NCBI GenBank assembly: GCA_963082975.1
Contig: OY720346.1
Coordinates: forward strand, 73,151,267 to 73,215,266
Direction: 5' to 3'
Length of the DNA stretch: 64,000 nt
DNA from: Labia minor
Taxonomy: Eukaryota > Arthropoda > Insecta > Dermaptera > Spongiphoridae
A program made the translations under genes and the position numbers. A model generated the notes under the pieces. The model saw nothing but the letters and a program-made list of their open reading frames with translations. It was not told the origin of the DNA and ran no database searches. Positions 36,301-47,278 of this stretch are shown in pieces (position 1 is the stretch's first letter; the number at the start of each line of letters is the position of its first letter).

Positions 36301-39300
36301 TTAAAATTTAAATTTTTTATAATTTAAAATTTCATTTAAAAAATCATCAAACCACCAATTAGAAGAGATTAATAATTAAATTCATATTTGAATTACATTA
36401 CTTCTATTATATATATATATATAAAATAAATCAAATTAGTAAGTGAAAATTGTTATTACCATTATTATTTATTTGTTCTTTAGGAATTAATATAATAATT
36501 AGGTATAATTTGTAAATTGAAAGTTTTTTTTTTGCTAAATTTTAATTATAGACTTTATAATACTTAAACAAGAATCAAATCAAATATATTTTTAAATAAC
36601 ATTAAGTAAGTATATATTTATTGTTGTTTTTTGTTTTGTTTAGTTTTTCAACTTTTCATTTTGATTGGAATAATTTCTCATGTTCATTAGGATAAATTGC
36701 AAAATGTTGTTTTGCTTTTTGTTGATGTTATTTTCATCTAAATAAATACTCAAGTCACTTGACTTTTGATTCCTTCCACTCCTTGCATTTCACTCCCAGT
36801 CAGTCAAGGGTTTATATTTCAAAAACGTCTTGTCCTCTCTTACCTCTATCTTCCACTTGTCAGTAGCTTCTTCTGCCAAAAAGCACTGAATTAATATCAT
36901 AAAATAAACTTTCCTATTTTATTCAAATCATTAACCTTTTCATTACATCGCTATTTTAAGTAACATCCCCTATGATTGATGAAGCAATAATAAGTGTTGT
37001 TGAAAAGGTGAAGAGAGAAGTGAAAACAAAACATTTTCTGTACTGGAAATTCTTTATATTTAACGATCAGAAAGGGTTGATGGAATTATCAACAAAACAA
37101 CACAATATTTTACTTTATTCGAAAACAACTTTTTTTTTATAAAAATTAAATCAAATAATTAATAAAGATTAAATTAATTTGATTCTTTTACATGAGATTT
37201 TTGCTGCTATCTTGTTCGAATTTTTAATATAATATTATTTTATAAAATAACAGGTCAATCATATATATATATAGTTCAGGCTTTAAAAAAATTTTACAAA
37301 TTTTGAAATGAAAATATTCTCTCTTCGTATAATAAATTTATAACAATATGTATATTTTTAATTTGCCAGTCAATTCCCTTTTATATAATACTTAAATAAT
37401 GAAAAAAATAATCAATACATTTTTTATCAATTTATTCTTGTTATGTAATTTCCAATCAAAGTATTAATATATGTTTCATAACATTACATGCATATTAATT
37501 AAAACACATTTAATTGTAAGTACATACATATTTTTTATCAACTATTTTAGAAACATAATCTCTCTATTTCTCATATATAAATTATATAATTGGAAAGAAT
37601 GAATTTTAATCTAAAGTTAATTTAATTAAATAATAATTCATATACATAATAATAATATTCTATCGTTTTCATTTAATTATAATATTTTAGTTGATATCGA
37701 TTATGATATTTATACATATTTTATGAGAATATATTTGAAAGGAAAAATATATCTTTTATTTTTTTGTTTGACAAAATGCAAATGAAGAGGATAAAGAGGA
37801 TCGAAGGTATGTGGTGGTGGCTTCGGGTAAAAATTTCTCAGTGCATTAGCAACACAAAATGAAACTTTGTTAATTAAAATAATTTCAAAAAAAATCTACT
37901 TTTTTTACTATTACCATAGTATGAACTAAATTTTTATTTTATTTTTAATTATTATTTATATATTATAATTATAAATAGTTCATCATTACATCGAAACAAT
38001 ATAATATATTTATTTGTTTCATTAAATTTTAATAACAAATTTAAAAAAAAATTATTTTGATAATAACCGTATTTTATTTGATAATATGAAATTGGAAACT
38101 TTATTTTTTACTTAATAAAATAAAATTTAATTAAATAAAAACTATTTTACAATAATACAATAATTTTGTTTTTTATTTTTGTTTGTTTCAGATAACAAAT
38201 TTTTTTGTAAAAACACAAATTTAAATATATATTCTGGAATTATTTAAATATGATGAATTTAAAATTTAATTCTTAACTAATATAATAAAACGAATAATTT
38301 GAATAGTATTTTTAACTATAAAATACAAGGTAATCAGATATATGTATAAAATAATTTAATATTATAATATATGATATGAATATCAAATGAAAAAATGTAT
38401 AAACATTTTTTATTTTAAAATTATTTATTTACATCTGTTTGATGTTGATAAATTTTTGTATTCGATACTTTTATTTTTTTTTTTAATATAAACCAATATG
38501 CAATGCAAATTAGAATTCAATTATATTAAAAAAAAATAGAAAACTGTTTGATTTAAACAAATCATCTAATATAGATATTCGATAAAATTTGAAATCTTAT
38601 TTATTTAATTATTTCTTTAGAAATTAAATAGTATGTAAATTTTGGAATGTTTACTAGATTATAGAAAATTTTTTATTTATAATATATGAAAATTACTTTT
38701 AGATTTAAAATGATTAATTTATAAAAGTAGAAATGGACACAAATAAAATTTAAAATGTTTACTTTATTATTGTATTTACCTATTCATATTTATATAAAAA
38801 AAAGCAGTAGACCGGTAAATAAACCAACACAAGAAGAGGGGTGATATGAGGAAGTGAGGAGTAGGAGAGAACTCAGAATAAAAAGAGGATGAGGGTGGAA
38901 TAAAAACAATTTTCTCTCGAAACAGTGAATTAAACGTTAAAGCTTTTTTCCTTTCTCGTTTAGAGTAGATTCAATTTGCCTTGAGATAATCCCATTTAAA
39001 AAAAAACTAAGTATACAATATATATATATATATATACTCAACCGAATGAATAATTTCTATATGCGCATGTGTGATTACTGGCGGACATAATAATAAAATA
39101 AAAAAACATCTCATGGCCCTTTGTCTGTATTCCATGAATAATTTCAACAAGGAGCATCTCTCTCTCTCTCTCTGCTTTACTGAAATAAAATAAATAATTT
39201 CCGAATGAACTTTTGTAAAAGAAAACAATATTTTTTTTAATTAATTGAAATTTTGATCCAATTAGTTTTTTAAAAAAAAAGAAAATGTTTTTTTTTTTTA

Positions 39301-41410
39301 ATTATTTCATATAGTAGATTGAAAAATATTATCAATTATTGATACAATCATAAAAAATAAATGATATATTTGTATTTTAGATTATCAAGTCATTCACTTC
39401 CAGTAATTATCAAAAAAGCTATCATCAAAAAATAAAAATTAATGGATTTCTGAGATACAAAAAATATTTACCCATATATGTATGATGTTATATAAAATAA
39501 TAGTTATTTAAAACTCTCTCTCTCTCACTTTCATATGTAACATCTAATCACTGTTTTGAATATCCTCATCCTTTTGAGGAAAATATGAATTTTTACTCAT
39601 GATCCCTTATAATTTTACACATTTCATAGTAAAAATTAAATAAACAAAATCTCTTTATAATTTAATATTATTTATTAGTTATGATACAGTTTAACTTTTA
39701 ACTTTTGTATAATTAAAACACATTATAATTATATTATATTTATAATAATATATAAATCGCTAAGTTTAAATTTAATAATGTTTATTGTGACTTCATCTCC
39801 CACCCTTCTTTTATCATAAAATGTCAACCCACCCACTTCCCATAGCATCATTTATGGATGTGTCCTTATTTAATCAACATGTTTTTTTTTTTTTTTTAGA
39901 AATACAACTTTAACATTTAGAAATTGTTTGTTTTTCAAGTAATAAATCCTCTATCTTTAAAAAGTGTATTATTATCTTTAAAAAAAGTAGTATAATATTT
40001 CTCAGTACCTGATAAGCAATCCTTATCCATGTCTTCAAGTTTGAAAGAAAAATAATCACAAGTTAAGGAAAGTTTACTGAAAAGATATGATGCAGTTTAT
40101 ATTTGTTGAATAAGGGTAGTAAAAGGCGATGTTTTGATGTTGGAATGGTGGCAAAAGCCCACAAAACAGATCTAAACAGATTCTTAACTTGAAATTCAAT
40201 CAGTAGGTATTGGATAATCTATATTCAATATATGGTATATATATATATAGATATATTTGTATAATTTCCATTTCAATAATCGTTTGGTGTGCATTTTCAT
40301 TCTTTTAATAAAACACAAGTGAAATTAATTAAATATTTTGTGGATGAATAACTCCACTTTAAGTTAAGCAAGGATTTGTTGTTGATGAAATTAAAGGAAT
40401 TATTCATTGGAATCGATATCTCATTACCCAAACACAACAGACAACACTGACAACGAAAATTTGATCTATTTAGATGATAATAATAATAATAAACTAGAAT
40501 ATAGTTAATTCAAGCTCATAAAGAAAGGTTTAATTACATTAACTTTGAGTTGATTTGGTTTGTCTCTCTCTTTCTCTCTCTCTCTCTCTGTTTATTTGAC
40601 ATCATAGCTTTTGAGAATGTTGACGATTGAAAGATGATGATTATGATTATGATGAACTAAAACTCAAGTGACAAATTCATGTCATTTCTACCTTTAGATT
40701 CTAATTACAATTCAATGCTATAAAGATTTAACACCCACTAGTATTAAATATAATCATGTTAAAGATGAGAAATAATTCTTTTAAATAAAATTTGAAAGCT
40801 TATTCTCTTTATTTTTCATTATTATTATTTTTGTATTATAAATGGTTTTTGTCGTTACAGATCATTAACATATCATAGAATATCATTTGAATACTCCAAT
40901 TTACCAACTTATGCATTAAATATATAAATAAATATCTATTAAAACTATATATTAGTGAGTAAATGTATGTAAATAAACACACGTGACTTAAAATAAAATA
41001 AATTACTAATATAGGAGCTTTAAATAAGGTATTTTTTCAATTGTAATTTTTGTAATTGTAATTTTTGAAAAATTTAATGAATTTACATAATTATACTATC
41101 TTTGGATGTTATTTTTTATGATTTTTTATCTTTTTTTCTCATAAAGTTTTGAATTAATTTTTTTTCATCACAACATATTATGGGATATCAAAGGGGGAAA
41201 GCAAAGAAATTACATTATATTATTATATTATATTATAAATAGAAAATAATATACTTGAAAATAATATTTTTATATATCTATCCATTTGATAAAATTTTTA
41301 TAATTTAATAAAAAAAGTAATAATAATAATAAACAAACGATTTACAAAATTCCACTTTTTCAATAAAATTGTTTGAATAACCATCTATATATATAAAACA
41401 TTAAATACAT
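33326..41410. other. Long repeat-poor A+T-rich block (probable intron)
   Basis: About 8 kb in which I see no RC-A/B/C, SINE, LINE, mariner or hAT ends, unlike both flanks. It holds only short TA runs and (CT)n patches at 39158-39173, 39513-39528 and 40563-40588. GC-normal islands lie at 36765-36890, 38815-38900 and 39790-39860. No exon recognised; the short frames are A/T-biased. It is likely upstream intron of the beat gene. Confidence 0.45.
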
Positions 41411-41867
41411 ACGAGGGTGGGGTGAAAAGTTTCCGGCCTGACCAAGAAAAATGATGTTTTTAAATTTTTTTTTACTATATTTTCAACATAATCTCCATCA
41501 ACACCGATACATTTCTCATAACAGTGCTCTAATTAAATTAATTAATTTATTAAATAAATAATTAATTTAATTCAAGTCTCATCAACAGCTATGAATCGAT
41601 GCAAAAATTTTTTTGGATTACGCCTACAGTTCCAAATTGTCGATAGAAATGTTTTTTCGAAGCAGTTTTTCGTCTAACGTTAGCAAAAGCGGCACCCACG
41701 TTGTACACAGCTTTCCATATTCAAATGGTTGTGCAATATATTTCGCACACGTTCAGCTCCCATCGTACAGGCCTCAGCTATCTTGAATGTTGAAAAATAA
41801 AGCAAAAAAAAAATGTAAAAACATTGTTTTTCTTGGTCAGGCCGAAAACTTTTCACCCCACCCTCGT
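41411..41867 (-). mobile_element. Internally deleted mariner, copy 1
   Basis: Inverted termini ACGAGGGTGGGGTGAAAAGT and ACTTTTCACCCCACCCTCGT with TA at each flank. Minus-strand remnants read KIAEACTMGAERVRNILHNH, NPKKFLHRFIAVDET (around the first catalytic D-E-T) and, near the end, CIGVDGDYVE. So it derives from a mariner transposase gene with the central region deleted. Confidence 0.87.
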
Positions 41868-42496
41868 ATAATCATCTTATTATTAGAAGAAATTATTAAA
41901 ACTATTTTCAAAATATATTAATAACATTAATATTCTTAAAAATAGTATTTTATTTTGTTTTGTTTTACTAAGTCCGTAAATATAATTAATTATAATTCAC
42001 TCAATAGCATAGATCTTTTCAATTTTATAAAACAAGTCAAAATGACTCCTACCACCAGATTTTTCTAAAGAATTTTCAATGCGAAAAAAAAAAATTAGTG
42101 TAATTTGAATAATTCTATATACTAAATTGTTGAAATATTTGTTTTAGCGAGAAATTTTAATGATAGAATGAGCGAGCAGGTAGGTGGTTTAGAAGGGTAT
42201 TGTGGCGCATAATTAATGGAAGCCCAACCCGTCAAGCGATATTTCTAAATAAAAAATAAATTCAGAAAAAAATTATAGAAATTTAATTAAACGATACAAA
42301 TTTATTTTAAGATTATAGAATTTATTCGATACCTTAAGAGATTAATAGATATGTATTTTTAAAAATTCTGTATAATCATTTGATAATTTAAATAGATTAA
42401 TATATATTGATAAAAAGTACTTAACATCTACCATTTATTTTTTTTTGTATTAAATTTTTGTTTTTAAATTTAACAATTTTTTTTTAATATGCATTA
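41868..42496. other. A+T-rich spacer
   Basis: Nothing recognised apart from a short GC-normal patch at 42160-42240. Confidence 0.45.
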
Positions 42497-42772
42497 AAAA
42501 AAAACTGACTTTGTACGTCCTACGCAAGGACAACGCCTATCAAGCCGGTTATATCAATGAGGTGTCCTATGATCAGTAGAACGGGTCCTCTCAACCTTTA
42601 CCTTGATTTTCTTGATCGGATCAAGTAGCTTTTCCCCAAAGTTGTTCCCAGAGGCTGGGTTGACTCCATCCCATAGACCCCAGCTAGGGAAATTCCCTTG
42701 CCAGGCCCGGGACTTGAACCCGGGACCATGTGAATGTGAGGCAGGTTCCCTACCCACACACCCAATGGCGCC
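42497..42772 (-). mobile_element. tRNA-derived SINE, copy 5 (best preserved)
   Basis: Minus-oriented. The GGCGCC head is at 42768-42773, box B GGTTCAAGTCC near 42711-42721, and body and tail run leftward to GGACGTACAAAGTCAG. Flanked by a perfect 15-bp duplication TTTTAATATGCATTA (42482-42496, 42773-42787), so probably the youngest copy. It sits only about 125 bp upstream of the beat exon acceptor. The two short frames across it are shadows. Confidence 0.9.
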
Positions 42773-42896
42773 TTTTAATATGCATTAGGAAAAGGGAATT
42801 TATAATAATTTGACTTAGTCTTTTGTAAGATGTTTTGAAAATAAATATTTACAAAATGTATTAATTCTTTTTTTTTGTATTTCTTTTGTTGTTTAG

Positions 42897-43032
42897 CTTT
42901 CCAAGTCAAATTCTCAGGATGTCACTCTACTCGACGTCCAATCTCGATTAACCGGATTATATAAATGCGAAGTATCAGCTGATGCTCCTCTCTTTCATAC
43001 CAGTATTAAATCAGCATTATTGACTGTTGTCG
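42897..43032 (+). CDS. beat: Internal exon of a beaten path (beat) family Ig-domain protein
   Basis: This is the one convincing host coding exon. It is 136 bp, preceded by a T-rich tract ending in TTTAG and followed by a consensus GTGAGT donor. It starts in phase 0 and ends one base into a codon. The 45 residues begin LSKSNSQDVTLLDV and contain LTGLYKCEVSADAPLFHT, then a run ending SALLTVV. The Y-x-C motif is the F-strand of an immunoglobulin V-type domain, and YKCEVSADAPxFHT is characteristic of Beat proteins. These are secreted or membrane-anchored arthropod cell-surface proteins that bind Sidestep-family receptors in axon guidance. The first half of the Ig domain (first cysteine and W-Y-K) and the second Ig domain should sit in neighbouring exons. 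I recognise neither here, so the flanking introns look very long. Which Beat paralogue this is cannot be told from one exon. A dying copy is possible, but intact splice sites and an open frame argue against it. Confidence 0.87.
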
Positions 43033-43433
43033 GTGAGTTTCCAACATACATATATATATTTATTTTAATTAATATATAGACCCTTCTCTAGGACGTATAA
43101 TCATATCTAAGTATGTACCATAAGAATACTTTTTAATTAAGTATTCATTGAAGTTTCAAGTTTATTGATATAGTTATTTGCTTGGTTGTTATACCTTCAA
43201 GAAGAAAACTTCAACATTAATGTGAATAAAACAAATATTATATATCTCAATAAACTTGAAATCTTACTTAGTGCCTTAAAATATATATAAAATATTCCTA
43301 CCAAGTTTAATTTTATAATTTAATAAAACATAGTAAAAATTGTTCTTGTTAATTTTATTTTTGAATGAATAAATATGAAATTAATTTATATTTAAATAGA
43401 CTATTATCAGAATAATTCAGTCTAATTTTATTT
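43033..43433 (+). other. Start of the intron after the beat exon
   Basis: Begins GTGAGTTTCC. A+T-rich, no repeat. Confidence 0.6.
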
Positions 43434-43508
43434 TTGTTATGTTGGTACACATATGTTTCTCATATGTTGACATTATCAGGCATTTTGGATTAGTAGTTTG
43501 TTTTTGAT
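43434..43508. mobile_element. mariner terminal fragment
   Basis: About 75 bp (GTTATGTTGGTACACATATG to GTAGTTTGTTTTTGATAG) matching the terminal regions at 2.76 and 16.9 kb. It stops where RC-B copy 7 begins, so RC-B may have inserted into a mariner and the rest was lost. Confidence 0.6.
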
Positions 43509-43514
43509 AGTATT

Positions 43515-44057
43515 TGAGATAGTATTGCGATCACGAAAATTTTCGATGTCGAGATTTTGATGTTTTTATACGTTTTGAAGGTTCCTGAATCATTTTCACT
43601 AAGGTTGACAAAAATGTCTGTGTGTGTATGTGAGTATGTTTGTAGACAAGATTACGCAAAAACGGTTTGAGCTAGAATCATGAAATTTAGTATACTGACA
43701 TTATTCAATATTCGTACTTTTCTATCAACTTTTGAGGAATGTAGCTCAACCGGAAAAGGGTCATTACCTACAACATTTTGATTTTTTTTCCTCTAAAGTG
43801 ACCGTAAAAATAAAGATATATGCTTGATAGTTTTTCACATGATTAAAAATTGTATAAAACTGCTATATATAGAATTTCAGCTTGATTGAATCGCTGAAAG
43901 TACCAGAATTAATTTTTTAACACTGCAAATCACGCGCCAGCACGTGGCGAGGTCCCATCAACAAAAAGCCAAACATGCGCTGATTTAATAAATATTATTT
44001 ATTAATTTTAATTTATAATTAATTCAATTTAATTTAAATATAATATATGTTAATTAA
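43515..44057 (+). mobile_element. RC-B element, copy 7 (3' truncated)
   Basis: Starts GAGATAGTATTGCGATCACG, has a short GT core near 43619-43631 and the full middle. It ends before the sub-terminal repeat and hairpin. Confidence 0.7.
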
Positions 44058-44847
44058 TCCAATTATTAATTATTTTATCAGGCCCTCCCCTTCAAAAGTC
44101 TGTAATAGACTATTATCAGAATAATTCAATTTAATAAATTTTATAATAACACACAGTGTGTCTGGTTCACTCTAATTTTTTTTATTGATTAATTTTTAAT
44201 TAATATAAAATAAAATTCTCTCTTCATTACAATTTTAGTATTCTAGCTAAACATTTTTAATAATTAAATGCAAAAATATAAATGAAGAAGTTTAATATTT
44301 TTATATTTTTAAGTTTAATTTTTACTTTTCATAACTTTGAATATTTATTAATTATGCTGGTTTTCTATTTAGTTTTCTTTATAATTGAATTCTAAATCAT
44401 TGTCAATTTATTTTTATAGTTTTTATATCAATTTTATTAATTCACATACAAATATATTATAATTAAAAACATAATTGAATTGAGAAAAGTTTTAAATAAA
44501 ATCATTTGAATGTGTGGTATCTAGTATGTTATTCTATGTATTTGAAAATGTTTTAGATGATATTCAAGAAATGATTCAATTAAAATAAAAAATTATATTT
44601 CTAAAATTGAACAATAAATGATTTGAAAAAAATATTTAATTTATATATTAAAGTATTAACATGCAAGTATAAGAAATTAATAAACTTTTTCTTAATTTTG
44701 ATCTAACTTTCTACATATCCATTAATGAATATTCTTAATATGACTTTCTTTAAATACATATTGAAGAGACTTAGATAATTTAATATAATTTAAAGTTAAT
44801 ATTTTTCTATTTAAATAAATATTACTCTTAGATTAAGAATTAATTAT
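44058..44847. other. A+T-rich spacer
   Basis: Nothing recognised. Confidence 0.5.
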
Positions 44848-45470
44848 TGACCGACTATAGGAAGGGAAGGTATTGTTTTCATACCAAATTTCACATGTGG
44901 AGAGTTTTACATATTTCCACGAATCATGCATTTTGTTAACAGAAAAAAACTACTTTTAGCATGTCTTCTGTCCGTCTGTCCATTGGGTGTCCGTATTGAA
45001 CGGCTCAACGGATTTTGATAAAATTTCCTATATTTACTTAATACATTAACAAGATAAATTGATCAACTTTTGGTGTATATCCGGAATGGTTGTATTACCG
45101 ATCATCGATAGGAAGAAAAGGGTTATTTTCATATAAAATTTCACATGAGATTTTTTAAATATCTCTATGAATCATGCACTTTGTATTGGTTTTATCCTCG
45201 GGAAAAATAATCTTCATTAGTTTTTTCTTGATTTAAAATTATATGATTACTTTTAGCATGATGTCTGTCCGTCTGTCCATTGTGTATCCGTATTGAACGG
45301 CTCAACGGATTTGATAAAATTTCCTATATTTACTTAATCCATCAGTAGCATGAATTCATTAACTTTTTGTGTATATCCGTAAACTGGAAGTGGTAGTTTA
45401 CAAAGTATTAATTTTATATTCATTGTCGGAAATTTTTTTATTACATTAAACTAACTAGAGACATAAGAAA

Positions 45471-45527
<57 letters not shown>

Positions 45528-45595
45528 ACTATATATAAAAGGTTATTTTTAATTATTTTTAAATCGTCGGTCGGTTTTGTGCATGGCTACAGTTC
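44848..45595 (+). mobile_element. Composite RC-A / A' / RC-A element
   Basis: Order: RC-A 5' part (TTGACCGACTATAGG, GTCY core at 44968-44980); RC-A' part from about 45098 (GATCATCGATAGG, CTCGGGAAAAATAATC); then a second RC-A piece from its GTCY core (45263-45280) to the 3' end ATCGTCGGTCGGT and a degraded hairpin. A TA run of about 48 bp lies at 45475-45522. The same A then A' order occurs at 10.5 kb. Confidence 0.65.
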
Positions 45596-46387
45596 ATTTT
45601 TTTTTCTTTTAAACGATACAAACAGAATTATCATCAAAATTATCGAAAAAGCCTTTTAATGGTTTAGTTAGAAAGGACAAAAATTTTCTATTGCTATATT
45701 ATAATAGAGTTCTTTCTAATAAACAAAACATTTAGCTAGTGTAATCATTTAAATATTATACTTACAATTTACAATAAGAAGAGCATCATTATTGGCTCAT
45801 GGTAAAGATTACACTATTATCATTACGTTATACTCCTATAGTCTAAATTCTCATACTCTATACTCATTATAGTATAAATTAATTAAAATACTCATAGAAA
45901 ATGTATTTAATTTAGAATTAATTAAATATAATATTGAATTTGTTAAAAATATATATATATATATATATTTGGTACTTGTTTAGTTTAACAGATGTATGAA
46001 TGATTTTGATAAAACAGTCGATTCCTTTTTTGATTCAAAATAAACAGATGTGGCTGTCGCTTCTAGTTTACGAGATAAAAATTATTTTAATTTAATTTAA
46101 TTTTGAACTTTTTGAAATAGGAATGTTTCAAATTTCAAAAAGTTCAAAATTCAAAACTGATGGATCCTATAATCTTATAATTAAGGGGTTTTTAAAAATA
46201 GTGACGAAATTACCTTCGTGACGAAATGACCCTCCTTTACCTGATATTATTAAAAGGTTTATTTAAAAAACATTTATTAAATTTTATTATCAATTGTATG
46301 TAATAGTTCTGGTTAATTGAATATTACAATATTATATAATTATACTGAATGTTTAATAAATATTTATATTATTATATATAATAATGA
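45596..46387. other. A+T-rich spacer with an element E fragment
   Basis: At about 45990-46085 GATTTTGATAAAACAGTCG and CTTCTAGTTTACGAGATAAA match fold-back element E copies. A TA run lies at 45950-45968. No gene. Confidence 0.4.
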
Positions 46388-46633
46388 GTACCGGGACCCC
46401 GAGCCTCGGCTCGGTACTTAAGTTAAAAAAAATGATTCATTATTATTGGGTTTGGCTGGTAATATTAATACCTGGGACACCGATCTGTCGCTCGACCCTT
46501 TAAAAAATATTAATCTACAATTAATTATTTATTACAATTATTAAATGTTGCATCATTGCATCAATCTGATTAAAATGAATTGAACTGGGGTCCTCAATAA
46601 TACAAACAAACAATTTTAGCTAGCATAATAAGA
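46388..46633 (-). mobile_element. Small complete RC-C element, copy 1 (repeated at 48009-48254)
   Basis: Read on the minus strand it starts TCTTATTATGCTAGC and ends in hairpin GTACCGAGCCGAGGCTCGG followed by GTCCCGGTAC. Ends TC...hairpin resemble Helitron-like elements. It contains GGTGTCCCAGGTATTAATAT. A 207-bp relative is at 60231-60437. All three share about 90 bp beyond the 5' end, so they may be parts of a larger unit rather than independent insertions. Confidence 0.55.
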
Positions 46634-47161
46634 TTAATCCAAGTAATATCGTCTATTTCTATTCGACACTATTTTCAGTTATGAAATGAACAGTCAGTAG
46701 AGAGTAAAAAAATTGTAATTGAAGACCGTTGTTTTTAAAAATAATTAAATTATTTTATAGATTATAAAATAAAAATTATTGTATTAACATTAAAAATATT
46801 GAAATAAAAAAATAATAGTTTGATTTAATAAACTAAAATATTATAAACATTTTTAATGTGAATTTCTCAGGGAGGTAGGGAGCCCAATTCATTTAACCAT
46901 CCATGTTGTATAAGGAATCTTAATTTCTTAACACTCCGTTTTTTCAAATTTAAAATAGAGGGAGAGAAAGAGTTTCAATTATATTCGAATAGTCTATATA
47001 TTCTATATATGAGTATTTTTTTTTTCTGAATTTAATACCAAGTTGATTTTCAAAATTTTCTATTCTTTATGCATATGATTGATTACATGTGTTAAAATTT
47101 AAACAAATTCAAATATTCTAATTTATAAATTTATATAAAATTTAATATTATTTTTTCGAGA

Positions 47162-47278
47162 CTAATGGCAAATACCGGTGGCCCTAGTCAGAGCAAGAGA
47201 AGACTCCTTTTGGTAGCGGCCCAGTCGATGATGTTATATGGATCGGAGATTTGGGCTTTACAACTATATTTTAAGTGA
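47162..47278 (+). pseudogene. R1-type LINE reverse-transcriptase fragment inside array A (repeated at 48783-48899)
   Basis: A 38-codon open stretch reads LMANTGGPSQSKRRLLLVAA then QSMMLYGSEIWALQ before a stop. The pattern L-M-x-N-x-G-G-P-x-x-x-K-R-R-L-L followed by L-Y-G-x-E-x-W-A is the post-catalytic region of R1/Jockey-group reverse transcriptases. No other part of such an element adjoins it, so it looks captured by the surrounding rolling-circle unit and amplified with it. The second copy is identical by eye. Confidence 0.75.

Noticed and set aside
42554..42788. Short frames over the SINE at 42.5 kb
   Set aside because: Both are translations of the tRNA-derived SINE; similar peptides appear from the SINE at 30.5 kb.
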